From assembly GCA_910578405.1 (NCBI GenBank), contig CAJTQO010000016.1:5892-69891 (forward strand): a DNA stretch of 64,000 nt, written 5' to 3'. The DNA is from an uncultured Lachnospiraceae bacterium. GTDB lineage: Bacteria; Bacillota; Clostridia; Lachnospirales; Lachnospiraceae. The notes beneath the pieces were generated by a model. It saw only the letters and a program-made list of their open reading frames with translations. It made no database searches and was not told the origin of the DNA. Of this stretch, positions 9,679 through 17,267 are shown piece after piece; within the stretch, counting starts at the first letter, position 1, and the number at the start of each line of letters is the position of its first letter. Position numbers and translations under genes: made by a program.

Positions 9679-9715
9679 CAAAAGCCACCTGCGGGCCTGC
9701 CCGGCAGATGGCTTT
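9679..9715. terminator. Bidirectional hairpin after rplA
   Basis: GCCACCTGCGGGC and GCCCGGCAGATGGC form an imperfect stem with one bulge, flanked by AAAA on one side and TTTTT on the other. It lies directly after the rplA stop (9720-9722) and would end the rplKA transcript on the minus strand. Confidence 0.7.
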
Positions 9716-9719
9716 TTAT

Positions 9720-10409
9720 TTAGAACCTTGTTACATTCACTTTCACGCCAGGCCCCATAGTAGAGGACAATGTAATGCTGCGCAAAAATTGCCCTTTTAA
9801 TGCTGACGGCCTTGCCTTTACAATCGCATCCATCAAAGCCTTGAAATTTTCTTCCAATTGCTCCTGCTGGAAAGAAACTTTCCCGATTGGCACATGAATG
9901 ATGTTAGACTTATCCAGACGGTACTCAATCTTACCGGCTTTGATATCCTTAATTGCTTTGGCCACATCCATAGTTACCGTCCCTGCCTTCGGGTTCGGCA
10001 TTAAGCCTTTCGGCCCCAACACTTTACCAAGACGGCCCACCACACCCATCATATCCGGCGTAGCGACTACCACGTCAAAATCCAGCCAGCCGTCGTTCTG
10101 AATCCTTGGAATCAATTCATCGCCGCCAACAAAATCAGCCCCTGCCGCTTCCGCTTCATTGACTTTATCGCCTTTGGCAAAAACCAATACCCTTACTTCC
10201 TTACCTGTTCCATTGGGCAGTACAACGGCGCCACGAACCTGCTGCTCCGCATGACGGCCGTCACATCCTGTCCGGATATGCACTTCAATGGTTTCATCAA
10301 ATTTAGCCACTGACGTTTTCTTTGCCAGCTCAATTGCTTCCGAAGGCTCGTACTGCACGGAACGGTCTACCAGCTTTGCCGCCTCCTGATATTTTTTCCC
10401 ACGTTTCAT
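9720..10409 (-). CDS. rplA: 50S ribosomal protein L1
   Basis: L1 forms the mobile stalk at the ribosomal E site and also represses its own mRNA in many bacteria. The 229-residue protein has the usual length and family motifs, among them GTGKEVRVLVFAKGDK, MMGVVGRLGKVLGPKGLMPN and the C-terminal TMGPGVKVN. The start ATG at 10409 follows AGGAGG. It lies 107 bases downstream of rplK, in one transcription unit. A terminator directly follows, so unlike in many Firmicutes it is not contiguous with rplJ. Confidence 0.97.
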   Translation of the reverse strand: MKRGKKYQEAAKLVDRSVQYEPSEAIELAKKTSVAKFDETIEVHIRTGCDGRHAEQQVRGAVVLPNGTGKEVRVLVFAKGDKVNEAEAAGADFVGGDELIPRIQNDGWLDFDVVVATPDMMGVVGRLGKVLGPKGLMPNPKAGTVTMDVAKAIKDIKAGKIEYRLDKSNIIHVPIGKVSFQQEQLEENFKALMDAIVKARPSALKGQFLRSITLSSTMGPGVKVNVTRF

Positions 10410-10516
10410 TTCTATTCCTCCTATGGTTCAAACGGCGTTTCGCCTCCCACTCTTTCTTTATGATTAACGCCATCCCTTACCGGTTCTCCGGCAGATGGCC
10501 GATTCAGCCATGCTTC

Positions 10517-10942
10517 TTATTCTTCTACCGTGATTCCCATGCTCCTTGCGGTACCGGCTATCATGCTGATTGCCGCTTCCAAAGACGCTGCGTTTAAATC
10601 AGGCATTTTCGTCTCTGCAATTTCCTTCACTTTTTCTTTGGAAATCGTAGCAACCTTTGTCTTATTCGGCGTTGCAGAGCCGGATTTAATGTTGCATGCT
10701 TTTTTCAAAAGCACTGCCGCGGGGGGAGTTTTCGTCACGAAGCTGAAACTTCTGTCCGCATATACCGTAATCACAACCGGAATAATCACATCGCCCTTAT
10801 CTGCCGTCCTTGCATTGAACTGTTTTGTAAATTCAACGATATTGACGCCATGCTGGCCAAGCGCAGGGCCAACTGGTGGAGCCGGCGTCGCTTTGCCGGC
10901 AGGAATCTGCAACTTAATGTATCCTTCTACTTTTTTTGCCAT
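10517..10942 (-). CDS. rplK: 50S ribosomal protein L11
   Basis: L11 binds the GTPase-associated centre of 23S rRNA together with L10. The 141 residues include the diagnostic N-terminal motif IPAGKATPAPPVGPALGQHG and the C-terminal rRNA-binding domain ending GTARSMGITVEE. The ATG at 10942 is preceded by AGGAGGT. It is the first gene of the rplK-rplA pair, after a 186-base gap from nusG. Confidence 0.97.
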   Translation of the reverse strand: MAKKVEGYIKLQIPAGKATPAPPVGPALGQHGVNIVEFTKQFNARTADKGDVIIPVVITVYADRSFSFVTKTPPAAVLLKKACNIKSGSATPNKTKVATISKEKVKEIAETKMPDLNAASLEAAISMIAGTARSMGITVEE

Positions 10943-11128
10943 TTTGGCTACCTCCTAAAATATTGTGGTTTGGCGCATTCCCCCGGCCTAGCCTGCCGCC
11001 GCGCTGACTTCTTTGCACAGTCTGGCGAAACGCTGCCTGTCAGGTTCTGCTCCCACTGCCCCGGAATCCGGAGCTTTTGCAGTTACTGCTATATTTAAGC
11101 CGGGACCCGGCGTAAATACCAAAACTTC
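10943..11128 (-). promoter_or_regulatory. nusG-rplK intergenic leader, structured
   Basis: There is no gene in these 186 bases. On the minus strand the segment carries two short GC-rich hairpins (GCCGGG with CCCGGC near 11098-11110, and CTCCGGA with TCCGGGG near 11055-11070) without a T tract. In other bacteria an L1-binding site controls rplKA translation from this position. I could not recognise the L1 motif with confidence, so the regulatory role is a guess from location. Confidence 0.3.
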
Positions 11129-11644
11129 TTACAATTTCCTAACCTCTGCAAACCCGATTTCGACCGGCGTATCCCTGCCGAACAGTTCCACGTTAATCGT
11201 TGCGGTCTGTTTGCCGTAATCCATCCTCTGAACCATACCCACCGTATCTTTCCAGACGCCTGCCACTACTGCAACGGAATCGCCTTCCGCAAAATCCACG
11301 GTCACATTCTCCATCTTAATGCCCAAAGGTTTCATCTCTGCTTCCGTCAGCGGTACCGGCTTGCTCCCCGGCCCCACGAAGCCCGTTACGCCCCGCGTAT
11401 TCCTGACCACATACCAGGTATCGTCATTCATGACCATATTAATCAGCACATAGCCTGGAAACAGTTTCTTCTGGACATTCTTCCTCGCGCCGTTCTTCAT
11501 CTCCACCACATCCTGCATAGGAACACGGACTTCCAGGATTTCTTCCTCCAGATGCCTGTTTTCGATGGTTTTCTCAATATTGGCCTTGACTTTGTTTTCA
11601 TATCCGGAATAGGTATGCACTACATACCAGTTTGCCTCTGCCAT
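11129..11644 (-). CDS. nusG: Transcription termination/antitermination factor NusG
   Basis: NusG binds RNA polymerase and links it to pausing, termination and translation. The product is 171 residues, the usual length. It has the NGN domain beginning ANWYVVHTYSGYENKVK, with the central FPGYVLINMVMNDDTWYVVRNTRGVTGFVG, and a C-terminal KOW domain (VAVVAGVWKDTVGMVQRMD). It follows secE by 15 bases and lies in the standard rpmG-secE-nusG order. The ATG start is clear. Confidence 0.97.
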   Translation of the reverse strand: MAEANWYVVHTYSGYENKVKANIEKTIENRHLEEEILEVRVPMQDVVEMKNGARKNVQKKLFPGYVLINMVMNDDTWYVVRNTRGVTGFVGPGSKPVPLTEAEMKPLGIKMENVTVDFAEGDSVAVVAGVWKDTVGMVQRMDYGKQTATINVELFGRDTPVEIGFAEVRKL

Positions 11645-11659
11645 CTGTCCGCCCCCGCT

Positions 11660-11869
11660 CTATAATGTTGTCAGGAAATCAATACCGTACTGGAACAGAA
11701 AATCAAGTATGGCAATAATTACGCCTGTCACTACCGAGATACAGACAACCGCAATGGACTGTTTCATCAATGAATCCTTGTCCGGCCATGCAATTTTCTT
11801 GAATTCGGCTTTCACACCCTGAAAAAAACTCGGTTTCCGTGCCTTATCTGCCTTTGCGGAATCTCCCAT
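11660..11869 (-). CDS. secE: Preprotein translocase subunit SecE
   Basis: SecE is the small stabilising subunit of the SecYEG protein channel. At 69 residues it has the short single-helix form found in Gram-positive bacteria. A basic cytoplasmic segment holds the conserved VKAEFKKIAWPDKDSL motif, followed by one membrane helix (about residues 38-60). It lies 31 bases after rpmG and 15 before nusG. Confidence 0.95.
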   Translation of the reverse strand: MGDSAKADKARKPSFFQGVKAEFKKIAWPDKDSLMKQSIAVVCISVVTGVIIAILDFLFQYGIDFLTTL

Positions 11870-11900
11870 ATTGCACTCCTTTCCAAACTACAGACTGCCC

Positions 11901-12050
11901 TTACTTTGTTTCCTTGTGTGCCGTATGGGTTCTGCAGAACCTGCAGTATTTCCGGATTTCCATTCTGTCCGGATGGGTTTTCTTATCTTTCGTCGTATTA
12001 TAGTTACGCTGTTTACATTCTGTACATGCCAATGTGATTTTCGTACGCAT
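11901..12050 (-). CDS. rpmG: 50S ribosomal protein L33 (zinc-binding type)
   Basis: This 49-residue ribosomal protein starts at the ATG at 12050 (MRTKITLACTEC) behind GGAGG; an upstream in-frame extension to 12098 lacks support. It carries the zinc-ribbon cysteine pairs CTEC and CRFC, so it is the zinc-requiring form rather than the cysteine-free paralogue made under zinc shortage. It is the first gene of the rpmG-secE-nusG unit. Confidence 0.95.
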   Translation of the reverse strand: MRTKITLACTECKQRNYNTTKDKKTHPDRMEIRKYCRFCRTHTAHKETK

Positions 12051-12109
12051 ATCTTTTTCCTCCAAATTTTTGAGCATAAAAAAAAGAGCTAAACTCATCT
12101 CGTATGTTT

Positions 12110-12138
12110 ACTATATCATAAGAAAGGACTTGCGTCAA
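12110..12138 (-). promoter_or_regulatory. Sigma-A promoter of rpmG-secE-nusG
   Basis: Minus-strand TTGACG at 12133-12138 and TATAGT at 12110-12115 are 17 bases apart. The predicted start lies about 55 bases ahead of rpmG. Confidence 0.85.
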
Positions 12139-12194
12139 CCTGAAATTTTTACGTTTTGTCCTCTGCTTCTATTTCTTTCCTGTTTCTATCCTGG

Positions 12195-12372
12195 TTTTCT
12201 ACCCTATTTCCTTTCCCTCCTCTTTCCTGGTTTTCTATTCTATTTCCTTTCATGCTTCTTTCCTGGTTTTCTATCCTATTTCCTTTCCTGCTTCTTTCCT
12301 GGTTTTCTATCCTATTTCCTTTCCCGCTCCTATCCTGGTTTTCTACCCTATTTCCTTTCCTGCTTCTTTCTG
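12195..12372. repeat. 36-bp pyrimidine-rich tandem repeat (about 5 copies)
   Basis: Five near-identical 36-base units begin at 12195, 12231, 12267, 12303 and 12339, each starting TTTTCTAT and ending TTTCCTGG. On the minus strand they read as GGAAAG/AAATAGG-rich purine tracts. Degenerate unit fragments extend left to about 12165. The array lies upstream of the rpmG promoter and between two divergent genes. Open frames across it have no ribosome binding site and are not believed to be genes. Confidence 0.9.
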
Positions 12373-12471
12373 TTTTTTATTTTGTTTTTTCTTATTCTAT
12401 CCCGTATTCCCTCCTGTTTTCTTCCCGCCTTCTCATCCGGTGAAAAAATAAGAAAAATTTTATATTTCCTC

Positions 12472-12511
12472 TATATTATTCCTATTCTTTGGCCGATACA
12501 TATGTTATAAT
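12472..12511 (+). promoter_or_regulatory. Promoter region of the FliD-related gene
   Basis: An extended -10 box (TG, one base, TATAAT) lies at 12503-12511. Overlapping it upstream is GCCGATAC at 12492-12499 with TATA 16 bases before, a partial match to the sigma-D flagellar promoter. Which is used cannot be decided from sequence. The leader to the start at 12691 is about 170 bases and holds small hairpins (CGTGAA with TTCACG; CCTC with GAGG). Confidence 0.5.
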
Positions 12512-12690
12512 GTAGAAAAGGGCGTGAAGCATTTCACGGCGTTTCCTTTATGCATTATTTGTGCATTTAAAAACAAAATCATATTGCACCCTCATACGAG
12601 GATTAATTATGAAAAATTGTTTTATGATTAACCTGCGTGGGAACAGATTCCTGCGAAAGTATTATTTCAAGGACGAAAGGAGGGGAGTGT

Positions 12691-13998
12691 ATGGCATATA
12701 ACAGCATTGCCCTTAACAATGTGTATAATTATTATTTGACGACTTATGCACCAAAGGGCTCTTCCCGTTATGATACCCACAAAAAAAGCGAGCTGCGTGG
12801 CATTTACAATTCTATTGTAAAGATTAACAAAGAAGCTCCTTTATATAAATTGGACAGCAGCAAAGAATCCAAGAGTTTTGCAGTGGGAATCAAGGAAGAT
12901 GCCAGAGAACTCCGCAATGTAATAGCCTCTTTAGGAGGTTTGGACGAGGAGAAGATATTAAATAAGAAGGCTTCCTATTCCAGCAACGAAGATATCGCAA
13001 CGGTGGTTTTTACCGGAGAGCATCCTGAGGACGCTGAAATACCCTCTTATGAGGTGGAAGTGCATTCGCTGGCTTCCGGTCAGGTCAACACAGGGGCGTT
13101 TCTTCCCAATGCAAAAACCCACCTGTCGCCGGATACTTATTCGTTTGATATACACATCAACGATTTGAATTATGAGTTCCAATACAACGTAAAAGAAGGG
13201 GAGTCCAACCGTTCCATCCAGGACCGCCTTGCAAAGCTGATTAGCAATGCGGAAATTGGACTTCAGGCGGATGTAGTGGAAGACGGCAAGGGCGGTTCCG
13301 CTTTACGGCTGCGCTCCATAGCGGAAGGGCTGAAGGAAAACCAGGGTTCCATTTTTGTGATATCCGATGATTTCACCAGCAAAAAAGAAGGTTCCGTTTC
13401 CTATTTCGGCCTGGACCAGATGACGCGTCCGGCTGCCAATGCGGAATTTTTGCTAAACGGCAAAAAGCATACTTCCCAATCGAATAACTTTTCGATTGAC
13501 AATTTATTTGACGTTACCTTAAAGGGACTCAGTTCCGGCAAAGGTGACACCGCCACCATAGGGCTGAAAACAGACGTGGAATCCCTGACAGAGAATATCG
13601 ACACGCTGGTGAGGGGATACAATTCCTTTATCCGGCATATGTCCGAATACCAGGACAATTTTGCAGGAAGCCGTAAGCTGCTGGGCGAGATGCGCGGCAT
13701 TACGTCACGCTATCATAGCCAGTTTGACATTCTCGGTCTGAATTTGCAGGAAAACGGCTCTATTGAAGTCGATTCCAGGGAACTGAAACATGCGGCGTTT
13801 TCCGAATATGCCAAAGAGGATTTTTCCGCAATCCGGCATTTTGCCAACACTCTGGTGCGCAAAATGGATCAGGTTTCCTTAAATCCTATGGATTATGTAA
13901 ATAAAACGGTTATCGCTTATAAGAATCCGGGCAAAAATTATGCAACGCCTTATATTACCAGCGCTTTCAGCGGTATGTTATTTAACAGCTATTGCTAA
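12691..13998 (+). CDS. FliD-related flagellar hook-associated protein
   Basis: This 435-residue protein resembles filament-cap proteins of the FliD family in its second half. A hook-IN-like segment lies at about residues 148-185 (SFDIHINDLNYEFQYNVKEG), followed by ADVVEDGKGGSALRLRS. The C-terminal part holds VESLTENIDTLVRGYNSFIRH, as in the FliD coiled-coil end. It lacks the FliD N-terminus MxxRITGMNSGLDTE that the canonical copy at 56943-58439 has. The ATG at 12691 has a very strong AGGAGGGG site. It is alone on its strand and far from the flagellar genes. It may be a second cap or a filament-associated protein; the role is inferred. Confidence 0.6.
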   Translation: MAYNSIALNNVYNYYLTTYAPKGSSRYDTHKKSELRGIYNSIVKINKEAPLYKLDSSKESKSFAVGIKEDARELRNVIASLGGLDEEKILNKKASYSSNEDIATVVFTGEHPEDAEIPSYEVEVHSLASGQVNTGAFLPNAKTHLSPDTYSFDIHINDLNYEFQYNVKEGESNRSIQDRLAKLISNAEIGLQADVVEDGKGGSALRLRSIAEGLKENQGSIFVISDDFTSKKEGSVSYFGLDQMTRPAANAEFLLNGKKHTSQSNNFSIDNLFDVTLKGLSSGKGDTATIGLKTDVESLTENIDTLVRGYNSFIRHMSEYQDNFAGSRKLLGEMRGITSRYHSQFDILGLNLQENGSIEVDSRELKHAAFSEYAKEDFSAIRHFANTLVRKMDQVSLNPMDYVNKTVIAYKNPGKNYATPYITSAFSGMLFNSYC

Positions 13999-14035
13999 GG
14001 AGTTTGCCTTACAAAGCGCGGAATCAAAAATAATA

Positions 14036-14074
14036 CAAAAAAAGCGGCATAGCTTCCAGCTATACCGTTTTTTT
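14036..14074. terminator. Bidirectional terminator after the FliD-related gene
   Basis: CGGCATAGCT and AGCTATACCG pair with one mismatch around a TCC loop, with AAAAAA before and TTTTTTT after. It can end transcripts from both sides of this convergent junction. Confidence 0.85.
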
Positions 14075-14175
14075 ATGCACAAAGCGGAAAGGAACTACGC
14101 GCAAAAGCTGCTCGCATCCGGCGCACGGCAGGGGAAGCGAAACTCCTCTACCCGATTTTGCCAGCGCCGTAACTC

Positions 14176-15804
14176 TTACAATGGAATATTCCCATGTTTC
14201 TTATATGGCCCTTCCGCCTCTTTGTTTTCCAGCGCGCGCAAAGTTTTTAGAAGCTTCCACCTTGTTTCCTCCGGTTTTATCACTTCATTCACATAGCCTC
14301 TGGAAGCCGCCACATAAGGGTTTAAGAATCGCTCTTCATATTCCTTTTTACACTGCTGCCGCATGGCCTGAGGGTCTTCGGCATATTTAATCTTGCGTTT
14401 AAAAGCGATATTTACCGCGCCGTCGGCCCCCATCACCGCAATTTCCGCAATGGGCCATGCAAACACCATATCCGCTCCCATTTCCTTGGAATTCATGGCG
14501 ATATAAGCGCCGCCATAAGCTTTGCGCATAATGACGGATATCTTCGGGACAGTCGCCTCGGAATAGGCATAGAGTACCTTTGCCCCGTGCCGTATAATGC
14601 CGTTATGCTCCTGCGCCGTCCCCGGCAGAAACGCCGGGACATCCACCAGGGTCACTAACGGAATGTTAAAACAGTCGCAAAACCGGATGAAACGCGCCAG
14701 TTTATCCGATGCATGGTAATCCAGGGAACCGCCCATGGCCGCAGGCTGGTTCGCCACAAACCCCACTACTTTTCCTTCCATCCTTCCCCAGCCAACGACC
14801 ACGTTGGGCGCAAATTCCTTTTGCACCTCGAAAAAACTGTCCTCATCCACAATACAATCTATCACCGCTTTCACATCATAAGCGCGGCGGGAATTGTCCG
14901 GCACAATATCCCTAATCCGGCTGCACCTGTCCCCCTGGAAAAAAATCCGGTTTATGCCGCTTACTTTCCCCATTCTTTTGTTGACCCCGTAGAGGAACGA
15001 CTGCCGTTCCCTATTATATTTAATTTCCGGCGCTTTTTCCCGGTTGTTGGCGGGAAGGTAGGACAGCAGCTTGCGCACTCCCATCAGACACTCCCCTTCC
15101 GAATCATAGGCAAAATGCGCCACTCCGCTTTTACGGGCATGGACGTCCGCGCCGCCCAGTTCCTCTGTGGTCACTTCCTCGTTAATTACCGTCTTGACCA
15201 CATTCGGCCCTGTAATGAACATTTTGGAAATATCCCTTACCATAAAAATAAAATCGCAAATGGCAGGCGCATAGCAGGCGCCCCCGGAACAAGGCCCTAA
15301 AATCACCGCAATCTGGGGAATGACGCCGGATGCTTTCGTATGCCGCAAAAACATGCCGCTATATCCGCTTAACGACGATATGCCTTCTTCAATCCTGGCG
15401 CCGCCGCTGTCATTGATGCAGATTATCGGCGCTTTCATTTCCATGGCCATATCCTGCAGCCTGCATATCTTCAGGGAATGGTATTCCCCCAGCGTGCCGC
15501 CGATTACGGTAAAATCCTCACTGGCAACGAAAACCAGACGGCCGTCAATCTCCCCATACCCGGTCACTACGCCATCCCCCGGCACCCTGCGCTTATCCAG
15601 GTCAAAGTCATTAATCCTGGACTCCAGAAAACCGTCCACCTCCACAAAAGTATCCTTATCCAAAAGCGTCTGGATTCTTTCCCTGGCTGTCATTTTCCCC
15701 AATCCATGCTGCTTTTCTATCCGGGCCGCCCCGCCGCCCAGTTTCGCTTTCTCACGGCGCATATCCAAATCCCTGATTGCCTCATCCCAGGTTCTGTTTG
15801 CCAT
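14176..15804 (-). CDS. Acyl-CoA carboxylase/decarboxylase carboxyltransferase subunit
   Basis: This biotin-dependent carboxyltransferase (542 residues) has the full length of propionyl-CoA carboxylase beta or methylmalonyl-CoA decarboxylase alpha subunits. Two crotonase-like halves are visible: the N-terminal acyl-CoA site (INDSGGARIEEGISSLSGYSG, then GPCSGGACYAPA) and the C-terminal carboxybiotin site (FLPGTAQEHNGIIRHGAK, KAYGGAYIAMNSK). The ATG at 15804 has GGAG and AAGGAAA upstream. No biotin carrier, biotin carboxylase or membrane beta subunit is next to it, so partners must be elsewhere and the direction of the reaction cannot be told. Its long 5' leader contains the 106-bp palindromic repeats. 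Confidence 0.88.
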   Translation of the reverse strand: MANRTWDEAIRDLDMRREKAKLGGGAARIEKQHGLGKMTARERIQTLLDKDTFVEVDGFLESRINDFDLDKRRVPGDGVVTGYGEIDGRLVFVASEDFTVIGGTLGEYHSLKICRLQDMAMEMKAPIICINDSGGARIEEGISSLSGYSGMFLRHTKASGVIPQIAVILGPCSGGACYAPAICDFIFMVRDISKMFITGPNVVKTVINEEVTTEELGGADVHARKSGVAHFAYDSEGECLMGVRKLLSYLPANNREKAPEIKYNRERQSFLYGVNKRMGKVSGINRIFFQGDRCSRIRDIVPDNSRRAYDVKAVIDCIVDEDSFFEVQKEFAPNVVVGWGRMEGKVVGFVANQPAAMGGSLDYHASDKLARFIRFCDCFNIPLVTLVDVPAFLPGTAQEHNGIIRHGAKVLYAYSEATVPKISVIMRKAYGGAYIAMNSKEMGADMVFAWPIAEIAVMGADGAVNIAFKRKIKYAEDPQAMRQQCKKEYEERFLNPYVAASRGYVNEVIKPEETRWKLLKTLRALENKEAEGPYKKHGNIPL

Positions 15805-15834
15805 TGCTTTCCTTGCTCCTTTCTTATTCCAGTA

Positions 15835-16200
15835 CCGCAGAAAATTCTCCTATGTCCTAACACTCAGAAGAATATCTGTGCTTTACGCACCTATATTCTT
15901 CTGGACATTTCCGAATTTTCTGCTGATTTTTATTCCTGTTCCGCAGAAAATTCTCCTATGTCCTAACACTCAGAAGAATATCTGTGCTTTACGCACCTAT
16001 ATTCTTCTGGACATTTCCGAATTTTCTGCTGATTTTTATTCCTGTTCCGCAGAAAATTCTCCTATGTCCTAACACTCAGAAGAATATCTGTGCTTTACGC
16101 ACCTATATTCTTCTGGACATTTCCGAATTTTCTGCTGGTTTTTATTCCTGTTCCGCAGAAAATTCTCCTTTGCCCTAACACTCAGAAGAATATCTATGCT
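15835..16200. repeat. 106-bp tandem repeats, each a nested palindrome (3.4 copies)
   Basis: Units begin at 15835, 15941, 16047 and 16153 (the last truncated after about 48 bases), almost identical. Within each unit three sets of arms nest: GCAGAAAATTC with GAATTTTCTGC; ATGTCC with GGACAT; and AGAAGAATAT with ATATTCTTCT, enclosing GTGC with GCAC. Each unit can therefore fold into one long hairpin of about 90 bases. The array lies between the carboxyltransferase start and its promoter at 16283, so it would be transcribed as leader RNA. There are no spacers, so it is not CRISPR. Confidence 0.93.
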
Positions 16201-16282
16201 TCTTGATGTACATGGCATCCAATTATTTTAATATAAAATATTTTGACTCTATTATGTTTTGATATTCAAACTATCAGGATAT

Positions 16283-16310
16283 ATTATAGCACGCCGTTCA
16301 TTTTTATCAA
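16283..16310 (-). promoter_or_regulatory. Promoter of the carboxyltransferase gene
   Basis: On the minus strand, TTGATA at 16305-16310 and TATAAT at 16283-16288 are 16 bases apart, with TG one base before the -10 box. The leader from here to the start at 15804 is about 470 bases and spans the palindromic repeats. Confidence 0.75.
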
Positions 16311-16359
16311 GTGGGAATTCCAGATTTTGTGAAAGAAAAGGCTCTTAGCCAGTCACAGG

Positions 16360-16401
16360 CAAAAACAAGGAGGCGCCCATTTATAAAAATAGGCTGCCCC
16401 C
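16360..16401 (-). terminator. Probable terminator of the DUF4241 gene
   Basis: On the minus strand, GGGGGC-A-GCC pairs with GGC-GCCTCC around an AT-rich loop and is followed by TTGTTTTTG. It lies 56 bases after the stop at 16457. Confidence 0.6.
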
Positions 16402-16456
16402 TGCTTCTTTGCCAACGCTTCGTTTCGTTTATGAACTTGTATCCACTTTCTATGCC

Positions 16457-17101
16457 TCAGAGCGTGTCCACCACGCAAAAATCCGTCATCAGGCAGCAAA
16501 GCCTGCCCATATCGTCAATCCCCCAAAACGACGGATAAGAACCGTCCCCGTAGCCGGAAGAAAAAGCCACCACATTTAAATCCGTTCCCGGCAGGTTAAA
16601 GTTGGCCGTAGAGTAAGTGTCCACATAGCTCTCTGCCAATGCCTGGTCAAATTCCGGCAGTATGCCGTCCTTAGCCGCCTCTGTCAGCTCCTCCAGCTTC
16701 TGGCATGTCTGCTCGTCCATAAAACATCCGGTCCCCGCATCCACCCCATAGCCAAAGAACTCATCCGCCTGCAGCTCCCTTGCATCCTGCCCCCCTACCA
16801 AAGCAGGCTCAAAACGCACCGGCATATTTTCATTAAAACGGATTTCCGCAAAAGCAACCCGCTGGTCGTCCTCACAATGGTATATATACAGCATCACCGG
16901 ATATTCGCCAGGAGGGACGCACTTGGTAAAAGGCTCCATCTCAAACAGCACGCAAGGGTCATCCGCCACGATTTTTCCTGTGGGAAGTTTGATTTTCCCT
17001 AATCCCTGCTCCCGGAAAGACTCTTTGAATTTATCCCTCTTCAATAGCCTGTCTGCCGTGCCGCTGCGCAGGGCAGACATTAATGTTTCATTCATATACA
17101 T
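16457..17101 (-). CDS. DUF4241 domain-containing protein
   Basis: This 214-residue soluble protein belongs to the DUF4241 family, whose function is not established. The C-terminal half has the family pattern (EFFGYGVDAGTGCFMDEQT, then SSGYGDGSYPSFWGIDDMG and CLMTDF). The ATG at 17101 is chosen because AGGGGGT lies 8 bases upstream; a GTG at 17110 overlaps that site. It lies between glf and the carboxyltransferase with its own downstream hairpin and no obvious partner. DUF4241 proteins sometimes occur beside polymorphic toxins as immunity proteins, but no toxin is visible here. Confidence 0.75.
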   Translation of the reverse strand: MYMNETLMSALRSGTADRLLKRDKFKESFREQGLGKIKLPTGKIVADDPCVLFEMEPFTKCVPPGEYPVMLYIYHCEDDQRVAFAEIRFNENMPVRFEPALVGGQDARELQADEFFGYGVDAGTGCFMDEQTCQKLEELTEAAKDGILPEFDQALAESYVDTYSTANFNLPGTDLNVVAFSSGYGDGSYPSFWGIDDMGRLCCLMTDFCVVDTL

Positions 17102-17168
17102 TCCAATCACCCCCTAGTCCTAAAATAAGGCCAAGCTTCCCCTTGGCGCATATGCATAACATAAACTG

Positions 17169-17197
17169 CAGGCGGCCGCATCCCCTGCAGCCGCCTG
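17169..17197 (-). terminator. Hairpin downstream of glf
   Basis: A perfect 8-bp stem, CAGGCGGC with GCCGCCTG, lies 71 bases after the glf stop. The following minus-strand bases are T-rich but broken (TTTATGTTATG), so termination may be weak. Confidence 0.5.
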
Positions 17198-17267
17198 TAT
17201 ATCCCGGCCTGGCTTAACATGCCTGCCAGACCGCGCCGCATACATTGGAATCTGTCCGCCGGCCTGT

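Noticed and set aside
11645..12050. A tRNA-Trp gene between rpmG and secE, as in some Firmicutes
   Set aside because: The gap is only 31 bases and holds no tRNA.
15835..16200. Possible CRISPR array
   Set aside because: The 106-bp units are contiguous without unique spacers and are themselves palindromic.
16455..16475. AGAGCGTGT near the DUF4241 stop, resembling the palindromic element end
   Set aside because: Only 9 bases match and they lie within coding sequence; the rest of the terminal repeat is absent.
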